Assembly (NCBI GenBank): GCA_015680685.1
Contig: MNCI01018059.1
Coordinates: 431,008-495,007 of the forward strand
DNA: 64,000 nt
DNA from: Gnetum montanum
Taxonomy: Eukaryota; Streptophyta; Gnetopsida; Gnetales; Gnetaceae
Direction: 5' to 3'
Shown here: positions 49,470 to 59,636 of the stretch, piece after piece
How the letters are laid out: every line of letters starts with the position of its first letter
How positions within the stretch are numbered: the first letter of the stretch is position 1
Translations under genes and position numbers: made by a program
The notes under the pieces: model-generated
What the model saw: the letters and a program-made list of their open reading frames with translations, nothing else
The model's database searches: none
Told to the model about the DNA's origin: nothing

Positions 49470-50122
49470 ACGATGGTCTTTTGCGTGTAACACTATTTTC
49501 GTGTAAGTTAGCATACCTCATTTAGCAGCCTCCTTTGTTTGTTTCAGTATGCTTTTACGCTATATTTGCTTTCTAGGTTTACATTTTTTTTTTACTTATT
49601 GCATGTTTTATCGCACTTGCGTTAGTTACGCTTTCGCATTACTTTACGCATTCATACACGCTTACACATTTGTTACTTTACGCTTTCGGCCCGCAATGGC
49701 CTTAAACTAGCTATACAAGGTTCACTACATTATTTTACGCACTTACGCAGGATTATATTCTGTTATGTGACAACTCGTATGTTGGCCCGCAATGGCCTTA
49801 AACTAGCAGCTTATTTACGCAAATTCATACGTTGGCCCGTAATGGCCTTAAACTAGTTATCCGGAGTTATCGACAAACACCATTTACGCTTTCTTTACTT
49901 TACGCTTCCGGCCTACAATGGCCTTAAAACTAGGAATTACGTGCTATCATTTTACTCAGTCGAAATTTTCAACAGTTATACGCATACTCCATAGATGAAA
50001 CCCAAAAAAAAACATGTGTAATTGAATATCCAACGCATCCACCAGGTTTTATAACATGTTTCTCCAGTCATTTGCATCATAACATTACACTCAACATTAA
50101 CAAAATTTTGCGTAAATCATAA
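49470..50122 (+). other. Non-coding spacer with four 23-bp repeats
   Basis: Contains GGCCCGCAATGGCC followed by TTAAACTAG at 49688-49710, 49784-49806, 49834-49856 and 49910-49933, irregularly spaced, plus many TTACGC motifs. It separates the end of gag-protease from the 3' end of the antisense gene. On the minus strand it would be the downstream region of that gene, so it may contain its polyadenylation signals. Confidence 0.75.
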
Positions 50123-53100
50123 TTACGCATTCCCCTTACTACCACTATCGCCCGTATCTCTCAACTCCGAATCCAACCCTAAAAGGTTGTCCTCCAATGG
50201 GCCATCATTTCTGGAAATTACCCTTCCAGGAAAAATTGTCTCTTCACGAAGCTCTCGCTCTGATACTGGCTCCACAGGAAGATGCTCTCCATCGTCTTGT
50301 CCCACCGCTGCTTCCACTGTTTCTTTTCCCAGCCCTTCCACCGGCATACTCTCTCTACTTCTTCCGGTACCTGAAATCGAATAACACCAAAGTTATAATA
50401 AACGATGCTAGCCAGAGAAGATTTACCAACTAAGCCATGCGTAAACTTACTCGCGACGGCCCAGCTTCCGCAGCAAAGGGAAGCTTGTCCAAACCAGCCC
50501 ACAAACGCTGCATGATCTCGTCTTCTGTTAGGTCTGGCCCCACATCTTCGCCCGAAGCCGCCCTAGCTTTCACCTTCCCTTTTTCCACTCTACTCCAAGA
50601 GGGTGGATCTGGGAAGAAAGTAGGGATCATAGCCTGATTCCCAGGGAAGACCATTGCTCTCTCTGGGGACGCGGTTATGGTCACCTGCTCTTCGAACTTC
50701 TTGAAAGCTTCGGACGCTCCGATGGTGTCCACAAAAACCTCCAGGGATCGAGCTTTAACAGCGGAATCGCGGTAGCGTTTTCTATAAGCGGCGCTTTCCC
50801 TTTTGTATACATACTTGTGGTCCTTCTCCTTCTACCCCCATTCCTGTACGCTCGTGCAGTAGTCTCTCCAGTCCCGGCTTTTCTGAGCTAGGAGCTCAAT
50901 TTGCATCCTTTGCTCTATTAACGCCCGGCTGGTCTGTACGTTGTTCTTGATCGCTGTCCAATAACGGGAGTGATCAATGACAGCGGTATGCCAGTCTTCA
51001 TCCCCCGTCATACGCGCCTCTAGGAACTCGTACCGCCCCCTCAAATCCTCAACCTCCTTGGTCAAAGATTCAATCCTCCCCTCCGACCGCTGCAGCTTCT
51101 TCCATAGGTTTTCATTCACGTTTCTACTTTCCCACGCGGAGCGTGTCGAGCGTAACGCACATTTACGCATTTCCTCATAAATGTGATGTGGCACGACCGC
51201 CCCATCAGGTGGGGGCTCCGTTGTGCTCAAATCAATGGGCTCCGCGGGATCCCATCGGAGGTGAGCTCCTGACAGAAAAAAAACAAGCATCAATATGGAT
51301 GCCACATTATCAAGACATTATGCCATAACTTCGTTAACCTACCAGCGCCAGGTTCAATGCATTCCAGACGCTCAATCATGTCGCTGACGACGCCTTCTAT
51401 GAAGGCAAACTTATCGGGGAAGTCTTTCCACATTTTGTTGACAGCAGCAGACGTTGGGACATCTTCTTCCCCTGTCGCGTAACTTGGTTAGACATTCCCT
51501 CCATCATCATATTTTTCAAAACATGCTAACGCACTCATTACCTCTTCTGGCGACAGTGGCGATTTCAACATCTTCCCTGTCTATTGCCTTTTCATGCACT
51601 GGAGTCCGCGCGTCACTGGCTCCAGTAGCTGGGGCCTCCTCACGCACCCCAGTTTGTATGTGGCTTCCGCTAACAGCTGGGGCCGCCTCCCGCACTGGAA
51701 CCTCCATGCGGCTCGTATTAACACCTGAGGCCTCTTCTTCCAAAATTGAGGCCCCCTCCCCACGGCTTAGTACCATCGCCCCTGTCTCAGGGGTCAATTG
51801 CCCTGACCTTTTTGCTGTTTACACCATACATTAGCATACAATTTCACATCATCCAAGATAAAACATTGCGTATATAAACCTTTGACACTTACCAGGCGAT
51901 GGTTTACTCCGCTGCACCTTGATCCCAATAGAACAGCTTGCATCGCCCCCAGGGGCCTCAGCTAGGCGGAGCCTCTTCCGCCGAGCTGCCGGTTCCACGA
52001 TTTCCTCCGCCAGACATTTTCCCTGCGAGGCGTCGCCGGTGTAGGTAGGCATTATCCCGCCTACGCTGTCGAGACCTCGCGCTCGAGGCTCCGTCAAACA
52101 TTTAGTCGTTACAGACAACGACTCTCCAATCCCCTCCGACGGGTCCTGCCCACGGGTAGTGCTGAGAATGTGGACAATCCAGGGTTTGGATAACTGGTCT
52201 CGGTCTTGCTGTACCCAGACCCCATTCCTCTGAACGACTAGAAACTCAGCAAACCACCGGAGGCAAGCTATGAAAAAGGAATGATGCACGTTGAAACGAG
52301 ACTCAAGCTTCTCCCAAAGCTTGACCATTTCACTGCGCAGCCCCTTGGCAAGATGGCTTGCCCAATCAAACCGGGCTCCCTCCTCCAGGACCTCTCGCAT
52401 GATACGGGTTTGTTCTACTGAAAAGAACCTTCCTTGCGAGAGGGTTTTGGGGAAAGTTCGGGCTCGAAAAAGGGGGTAAAGTGTCTTGGCGGCCCCATTC
52501 TCGAATTTATCGCAAGGGAACCCTTTGGTATCCTTAGGAAGTCTCGCCCACTCCTGCAGAAGCTCCTCCATTCTGGCACTCCTCGTGGTCTTCACTTTCA
52601 CGGGAAGGCCACTCAAGGGGACGCCAAACAAGTCCGAGAAGAGTTGAGCGTCAATGTCAAAATTTATGTGCATGTTATGCACGCGCGTGTTGAAACGATC
52701 CGCCTTCTCGCTGAAGGAGTTGACGAGGCCTATCATTTCGCTGGCAAGGACGTCAGGGGTCGTGGCCAAAAACAGGTGCATCGGCCCTGCGGCCTGGATC
52801 TTGCTGGTCACCGCGACTGGGGCCGCCGAATGGCCAAGCCAACGCTGTGCCTCCTTGATATCCCTGTAGCGAAACAGAACATCACTCGCCTCGCGGCCGG
52901 AAATTGTAAGGGTAATCTCCCGGGATTCCCTAACTGAAAAGCATACAACGCAAGATAAAAAAGAAACACCATTGTATAACGTCCATAACTCATAACTACA
53001 CCCATAACTTTAGAATACGCAGCGGCCTTACCAGGGCCAAACGGCAATGGAAATGGCAGGAGTTCTCTCTCCACATCTTCGACGGTGAGAGGCAGATCTA

Positions 53101-54244
53101 AAGTCTAGTCCTCATGTAGCCATCCGAGTTCCTGATAAGTCTTAAAAGGGCGCTCGTAACGGGTGTGATACTCACGCATTTCATGGCCAATTTGCTCGAT
53201 AACACCGGCACGCACGTTGTTGGTTGTGGTAAACGCCGATATTGCCGTTTCGGCCTAGGCCAACGTATCGCCATCGCCGAGTAACTGGTTGTCATGTATG
53301 AAAAACCTGTATCATACAGCGTAAACTTTAACTTATACTTTGCACATCGATTTTTTGACAGACATTATAAACAGAAAAGTAAACATCAACACCGTTAGCC
53401 AAATCTGCTTACCCGCCTGCATAATACACCGTGCCTTGTGGGTTCTGAAAGTATGTCGACACATGACGAGCCACGAACAGCGTGTTATACATATGATAAC
53501 AGTTGAAACGGGCCATGCCCCAGATCCAGTGTAAGCTCCGCAAACCGCGGGCGCTGAGCACTTGATCCTCGGGATAACCCGTCTCGATGGCTCCATCTGT
53601 CAGGTAAGCCAGAATCCCCTGCGACGACCCTGCCAATAGATGCTCCAAAATGGCACCGGCAACATCCCTGGTCACGTTAGACCAAATAATGATGCTGAAG
53701 TTACGCAACAAAAACTGTAGAAACTCCAGCGCCCCCTTTCGGAACCAGATGGCCTTCCCCTGCACCCTTGTGTGAGGAGGAGGGACATTGGGGACGATTG
53801 GGTTCAACCAACACAAAACCCCAACGAGGTGTAACACAATCAAGATGGGCTTTAGCGTGATGCTGTATACAAAAGCCAAAGCGTATGTCAATACCTACAT
53901 TTGCATTCACATGACTGACACGAAAAACTCATAAAACGCACCCAGGCCGAAATCGCCCAAACCCTTGCGACAACGCAAGGTTTGTCCCTGACAATGGCGA
54001 AAAACGAAACCATTTCAAACTCTCGCATTAGCCTGAGGTCCATAGCCCACAATCAACATGTATGCAAACACAAATACACCATGAAAAGCAGCCATAGAAA
54101 CGAAAGTATGTAAGGAACAACTAACCGGTTCAACGGCGCAGGCTCTCGAATATCGATCAATGCCTGCGAAACCCGGTCCAGAGTTGCTTGCATCTCGTCA
54201 ATTTTGGCCAGTTTTGGGTTCTTCCTCTTGCTCTTCGGTGCCAT
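50123..54244 (-). pseudogene. Antisense eight-exon gene nested between protease and reverse transcriptase
   Basis: Minus-strand exons: 54244-54126, 53862-53413, 53306-53032, 52933-51893, 51814-51542, 51471-51343, 51268-50451 and a last exon about 50370-50123. Introns 1-6 have GT-AG ends and phases that join exactly, giving a product near 1,100 residues. Start: MAPKSKRKNPKLAKIDE. Exons 2-3 look like an FCP1/NIF HAD phosphatase domain (ILIVLHLVGVLCW, then RKGALEFLQFLLRNFSIIIW, later IHDNQLLGDGD), but both catalytic Asp of the DxDG motif are replaced (HLVG). Exon 4 has a plant-transposon-protein-like domain (FDIDAQLFSDLFGVPLSGLP). Exon 7 is a coiled coil. Three TAG stops (two in exon 3, one in exon 7) make this copy inactive. 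The phase into exon 8 is uncertain. No retrotransposon function is known for this combination. Confidence 0.75.
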
Positions 54245-54560
54245 AGCGACGATTTCAGAATTTCTTCACAGCCTAACGCTTGTAAATTTCTGCAAGATTC
54301 AAAGCCCTAACTCTCTACTCTTCCTCTGCTCAACGACAATTGCGAATTCAAATTCACGATAGACAGCAATCGGTTCTCATCGAAGAAGCACTTACTTATA
54401 TGTGAGGATCACCGACTTGATATCAGGATTAAGCGGAACTTTCCTGAAACGGAATCTGCAAATCTAGATATTAATGCGGTCGATATCGCACGTGACACTG
54501 TCTGGAATGACGTTAAACTACCACATCTTATCGCCTTGTAATCGGGTTACATTGATTACA

Positions 54561-54575
54561 GCTTTTATATAATAT
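54561..54575 (-). promoter_or_regulatory. TATA-like box of the antisense gene
   Basis: The minus strand reads ATATTATATAAAAGC, a strong plant TATA match about 320 bp upstream of the antisense start codon. It would place a transcript start near 54535 and a leader of about 290 bases. It lies only about 80 bp from the sense reverse-transcriptase exon. Confidence 0.5.
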
Positions 54576-54635
54576 TCAAAAATTCATTCAGCCTTCCACG
54601 TTTGGCGACATCATGTCACTTGTCTGCTAACCATT

Positions 54636-54657
54636 TATGCACTTGCCGGTTTTGCAG
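54636..54657 (+). promoter_or_regulatory. Splice-acceptor-like site before reverse transcriptase
   Basis: ACTTGCCGGTTTTGCAG ends at 54657, and the reverse-transcriptase frame is open from the next base. Ogre elements of the Tat lineage are known to splice between protease and reverse transcriptase, so an intron spanning the antisense gene is plausible. A phase-compatible donor candidate (AAC-GTAAAG) is near 49430. There is no transcript evidence. Confidence 0.45.
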
Positions 54658-55911
54658 GACAGACGGAGAATGGACGCCGCACTTTCAGCACCTTTAATTT
54701 TGACAGGCCCATACGGGAACTTAGTTAGACAGTTTGACTTCACGCTCATAGACGTTAAACCCCCTTTAGAAAGTGTAACCATAGCCGCGTCGGAGACGTC
54801 CCTAGAATGGCCAGAACAATCGATGCACACGCTAGATCTGGAGTCTGGGGACATAACCGAGGACCCCTTTTGTGAGGTCCCTATCGTTACGCATAGAGGT
54901 GAGACTAGAACACTCAAAGTCAGTTCTTTGCTAGACAAGAAAACGCACGACGCAATAAAAAAGGTCTTGGAAGATAACATTACTGTCTTCGCATGGTCAT
55001 ATGAGGACATGCCTGGGTTAGATCTTAGATTGATCCAGCACAACATTATCCTCAACCCACAGGTTAAAGCAGTTAGGCAAAAGGCACGCAAAATAAAATC
55101 AGAGATCGCGCTAGCAGTGCGTGATGAAATTACCAAGCTGTACCAGGCTGGTTTCATCCGCGCGGTTGATTACTCAGACTGGGTATCTAACATTGTGGTC
55201 GTGCCGAAGAAGACCGGGAGTATACGCATATGCATAGACTTCCAGGATTTGAACAAGGCCACAATCAAGGATAACTTCCCGCTTCCGAGTATTGACCAGC
55301 TAGTAGATACAACAGCTGGGCATGCGCTTCTGTCCTTTATGGATGGCTTTTCAGGTTATAACCAGATTCGCATTAACCCAGAACACCAGCTGACCACGAC
55401 GTTCATGACACCTTGGGGTACATTTTGCTACACCATGATGCCTTTTGGCTTGAAAAACGCCAGAGCAACGTATCAACGAGCCATGACATATATCTTCAGT
55501 GACTACCTCCTAGGAAGACTGAATGACTACGTAGACGACATAGCTGTGAAGTCTTTGAAGTCGGAAAATCATTCAGAGGACCTGGAGTTTGTCCTTAAAA
55601 GATGTTCTACGCACGAGCTCCGGCTTAACCCAAAGAAGTGCGTATTCGGAGTCAAAACTGGGTGCATGCTGGGGTTTGTGGTATTGGAAACCGGCATACG
55701 AGTTGACCCTGATAAGGTCAAAGCCATTGTCGAGTTAACACCTCCTACAGACCTCAAGCAATTACGCGGGTTGCAGGGATGTCTACGGTTTATACGCAGG
55801 TTCATTTCGAGGTTAACCGACAAGTTACACCCTATGCAACACTTGCTAAAAAATGGGGTTAATTTCGAATGGACCGATGATTGCCAGCGTGCGTTTGACA
55901 GTTTAAAATAA
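54658..55911 (+). pseudogene. Reverse transcriptase of the Tat element
   Basis: 418 codons carrying the RT landmarks in order: VRQKARKIKSEIALAV, AGFIRAVDYSDWVSNIVVV, RICIDFQDLNKAT, DNFPLPSIDQLVD, SFMDGFSGYNQI, TTFMTPWGTFCYTMMPFGLK and the catalytic YVDD box (about 55530), then the thumb (LTPPTDLKQLRGLQGCLRF). The frame ends at a TAA (Gln expected) just before a single N at 55932, where about 35 residues of the RT-RNase H junction are missing. It copies element RNA into DNA in the virus-like particle when intact. Confidence 0.93.
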
Positions 55912-55939
55912 GAACTGCAACACTTGCCGACNGGATGAT

Positions 55940-56875
55940 GGGTCGGAAATGCCCATCTACTATTTGAGCCACGCTCTATGTGCGTACGAGACGAGATACA
56001 ACGACGTCGAGCGTAATTGCTTAGCATTAGTTTTTACGCTTAAGAAATGTAGGTATTATCTGTTTCGTAGTCAAGTTAACGTCATCTGTAAAAACAACAT
56101 CCTTAGAGCCATTACGCATAGCCTATATGAGAGTAGTAAAATAGCTCGTTGGAAGGCTATCACTACGGAATTCGATTTGCATTATATTGGCCAATCATCC
56201 ACGAAGGGCCAAGCAATAGTTGGCCAGTTAACAACGTCACCGATTAACAATCACGCAACCATAGAGCCAGAGTTTCTAGACGAATATGTACATAGTCTAA
56301 GCCCTGTTTCGACAGGCCTCGAAGCAACGCTGTATTTCGATGGAGCTTCAACTGCTAGAGGCGGCAGTGCTACCACGGTTCTTATGCTATCACCTGAGGA
56401 TGTGCGTCTACACGCTTATCGCTTGACCTTCCCTTGTACGAACAATGTAGCAGAGTACGAGGGGCTCCTCAAGGGGTTATTAACTGCAGGTGAACTTGAT
56501 GTTCAACACCTGGCAGTTAGGGGCGATTCAATGCTGGTCATAAATCAAATCACTGGAGTCTACGCTTGCAAGGCTGTACATCTACAGCCCTACTGCGATC
56601 AGGCTAAAGATCTTCTGAGACGATTTACGACCTTCGACGCCCAACACGTCCCACGGACTGACAATACGTTGGCCGACGCACTGGCCACTTTGGCATTACA
56701 CGTGCCTTCACACCTGCTTAACACCTACCCTACATTAATTACAGACTGCGCAGACCCTATCATTCAGATGGCGCAAATCTCCTCTCTTATCGAGGAAAGC
56801 ACGCCTGAATGGTACGATCATATCAAATCTTATCTTTTACAAGGTGAGCTACCATCTGCATTAACGCGCGCGTAG
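55940..56875 (+). pseudogene. RNase H and second, archaeal-type RNase H
   Basis: The frame from 55949 begins inside the normal Gypsy RNase H (MPIYYLSHALCAYETRYNDV, CLALVFTLKKCRYYLFRSQV). A second RNase H follows at about 56325-56700, with the four acidic residues in YFDGAS, NNVAEYEGLL, RGDSMLV and NTLADALATL. This second, archaeal-type domain is the hallmark of the Tat lineage. The beginning of the first domain is lost at the N at 55932. A TAG at 56873 separates this part from integrase; Gln is expected there. Confidence 0.9.
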
Positions 56876-58051
56876 AAAGACGCGATCCGTAAGAGGGCTA
56901 GGCAATACGTCATCATCGGAGACAGCACTCTCTGTAGACGTTCCTTTGATGGCGTGTTGCTTACCTGCGTTGACAAAGACCAGGCGCAGCAAATAGTCGG
57001 CGACGTTCACGAGGGACTGTGTGGTGGCCACGTAGCACCAAGGGCTATGGTCCTAAAGATCCGATGCTTAGGATACTACTGGCCATACATGGAACGAGAC
57101 TGCCTGACGAAGGTCAAAACCTGTGACACGTGTCAATGGCATGCAAACCTTATCCACGTGTCACCCACAGAATTGCATACGACACAGATAACTTGGCCAT
57201 TTCAGCGATGGGGACTGGACATCATAGGGCCCGTCACGCCAAAATCTTCTGCAGGGCATAGCTTCATTATTACCACTACTGAGTATTTTACGAAGTGGGT
57301 AGAAGCTGTCCCCCTGCGGAAAATTACATCCCAACAGGTTTGCCATTTTATCTTGGATAACATAGTAACCCGATTTGGTCTCCCGATGACTATTGTGATC
57401 GACAATGGGCCACAGCTTAGTAGCGCGGATACCAAATCTTTCTGTGACAACCTAGGCATTCGAAAGTCTTTTTCCTCTCCTTATTACCCGTAGGCGAATG
57501 GTCAAGCTGAAGCATCAAACAAAATAATCATCAATCTGCTCAAGAAAATGCTCAATGACAACAAAAGGCGGTGGCACGAACAGATCCTCTATGTGCTATG
57601 GGCATATCGTACTACGTGTAGGACAGCTACGGGTAGTACGCCCTATGGCCTGGTTTATGGATCTGAAGCAGTGCTACCCCTTGAATTGCAAATTCTTTCT
57701 CTGAGAATGGTCCTTTCCACCATTATAAATGAGGCTCAACACACCGAGGCTCGGATAATGGATTTGGATTCAGTAGAAGAGAAGCGGATACAGGCTCTTG
57801 ATGCGATTGAGAAATATCAGGACAAACAGTGCCAGAAACATCGCCACAACCTTCAACAGCGCCCGATCAAGAAGGGAGATCTTGTTCTCAAGGCTGTGCG
57901 TGAACCAGTAGGCAAGTTCTCTGCAAACTGGGAAGGCCCTTTCTTGGTGATCGACGCATATGGCAACGGAGCGTTCAAATTAGCAGACGTCAACGACAAT
58001 GAATTAGCAAACCCTGTAAATCACGTCTACTTGAAGCGGTATTTCATCTAG
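56876..58051 (+). pseudogene. Integrase of the Tat element
   Basis: In the same frame as the RNase H part. It has an HHCC zinc finger (VHEGLCGGHVAP ... CDTCQWH), a catalytic core with GLDIIGP, VIDNGPQL and GQAEASN supplying D, D and E, and a C-terminal domain (KGDLVLKAV, FSANWEGPFLVID, LKRYFI). A single TAG at 57491 replaces the highly conserved Gln of YPQANGQAE, a clear CAG-to-TAG change. No chromodomain follows, which fits a non-chromovirus Gypsy lineage. The stop at 58049-58051 is natural. Confidence 0.93.
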
Positions 58052-58087
58052 CAGCATCTACGGTGTCGACAGCAGGTATGACAGTAC

Positions 58088-58575
58088 TCGTCCACTACGA
58101 CGTAAAACTGGCATTGCACGTCCGCTACGACGTAAAACTGGCATCAAGCGTCCGCTACGACGTTAAACTGGCACTGACCGTCTGCTACGACTTAAAACTG
58201 GCATGCCTTGCACGCGTCCGCCACGACGCTAAACTGGCAAGTGGTAACCGTCCGCTACGACGTAAAACTGGCACTGTTGTACAGGTCCGCCAAGACAAAA
58301 AAATGGCATCTTTTGCACGCGTCCGCCACGACGCTAAACTGGCACAGGTAAGTAGCCGTCTGCTGAGACATAAAACTAGCACAGATCTGTCCTTGGGTCA
58401 TGACGTAAAACTGACATCCACAGCACGGTCTACTGAGACTTTAAACCAGCCTTACCACCGTTCGCTACGACGTAAAACTAGCACCTCTCGGTCTGCCCGG
58501 ACTTTAAACTGGGACCATGGTCTGCTGAGACTTAAAACTAGTAACGGAAGTCTACCAGGACTTAAAACTGGGATG
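58088..58575 (+). repeat. Post-integrase repeat array (CGTAAAACTGGCA core)
   Basis: About 14 units built on CCGCTACGACGTAAAACTGG. The first three lie exactly 30 bp apart and later ones vary (30-55 bp). A forward frame reads VRYDVKLA in successive units, but it arises from the repeat and lacks protein-like features. The TTAAACTGG/TTAAACTAG core is also found in the four repeats at 49688-49933, so both ends of the coding region carry related motifs. Confidence 0.88.
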
Positions 58576-59621
58576 TATAGACCGCTACCATGTTCAAGCG
58601 AGCGTGATCATTCTTGTACAGCTGCACAGGAGACGGGGTGGGATACTGAGACAGTACCAGTATCGCCACCCCACTGGCATCCTACTGATTCCTCGGTTAA
58701 GCAAAGAGGCATCTTACTGATCCCTCGGAGATGCCGCTACCGCACTCGCCGCAGTGGTGGTACCTCTGGGAGTTTAGCCTCGCCAGCCTGAGCTCCGACG
58801 AAATCCTCGTCGGTAATGGCCTCGGGATCCTCGCCAATCATCACTATCGGATGAACAGCCTCTCAGATTTATCTGGCTGGTTCCTAGTGCAGTCAGCTAG
58901 CTGCACTGTGTCTGATACCTTTTGGCGAAGGTATGCAGTGCCAATCGTCGGGATTGGCGACTCCGCCCGAGTGCTCAGGCTCTTTCTTTACAGCCCATTC
59001 GCTCCAGCTCACATCGAAAGGCATTTGTTTCAAGCACCTCGCCTCTTGTTCATGAGCAAAGGTGCCCTCTATTTCCTTTTGTGGTTGCAGGTTACTTGCC
59101 TTAGAGGATGTCGTCCAAAGGTACGTCCACCTGAGCGGTGAGGTACAACAGCGTATTGAAATGGCTGCTCAGGTTTGCCTGACCACTCAGCCTTGCACAT
59201 CTATACCTCGCATAATTCTACCCTTAACTCTTGTTTCCTTCCTCCCCACCACCCAATTCCCATACGCAATGTCTACATCCGCAAGTATTCATTTTCCACA
59301 CGCTAGTAGAGATATCGTAGAAAGTGATGCGCAACACTCCTTTTGCACGCATTCTTGCTACAATTTGTAATAGAGACATCTCAGATTGACGCGCTACGCT
59401 TGTCTGAAAGCATTCCTGTTGACATGAATAAACGTACATTTCGCATCTTCCCCGAACCTGTTTCCGGTTACATCCCTTTATCTCCTGTACCCGTCAGTCT
59501 TCCTCTTTCACGTGGACAGAGCAATGCTTGAGTAGCCATGGATAAACGCTGTTCTTGCTTCTACCAATCCGGTGTTTTTCATTCTTTGTCGACGTCCTTC
59601 GGGCATGCCCTCTGACTGTCA
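58576..59621 (+). other. 3' untranslated region of the Tat element
   Basis: No gene is supported. Short frames (58731-59141, 59062-59370) have no motifs. Two similar segments contain TCCTCGGTTAAG (58690) and TCCCTCGGAGA (58720). It leads to the polypurine tract. Confidence 0.5.
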
Positions 59622-59636
59622 ACAAAGAGGGGCCAT
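59622..59636 (+). promoter_or_regulatory. Polypurine tract
   Basis: ACAAAGAGGGGCCAT lies immediately before the 3' LTR. It is the expected primer for plus-strand DNA synthesis. Confidence 0.85.

Noticed and set aside
58063-58791. 242-codon frame after integrase
   Set aside because: It is produced by the tandem CGTAAAACTGG repeats, whose unit translates to VRYDVKLA, and has no domain.
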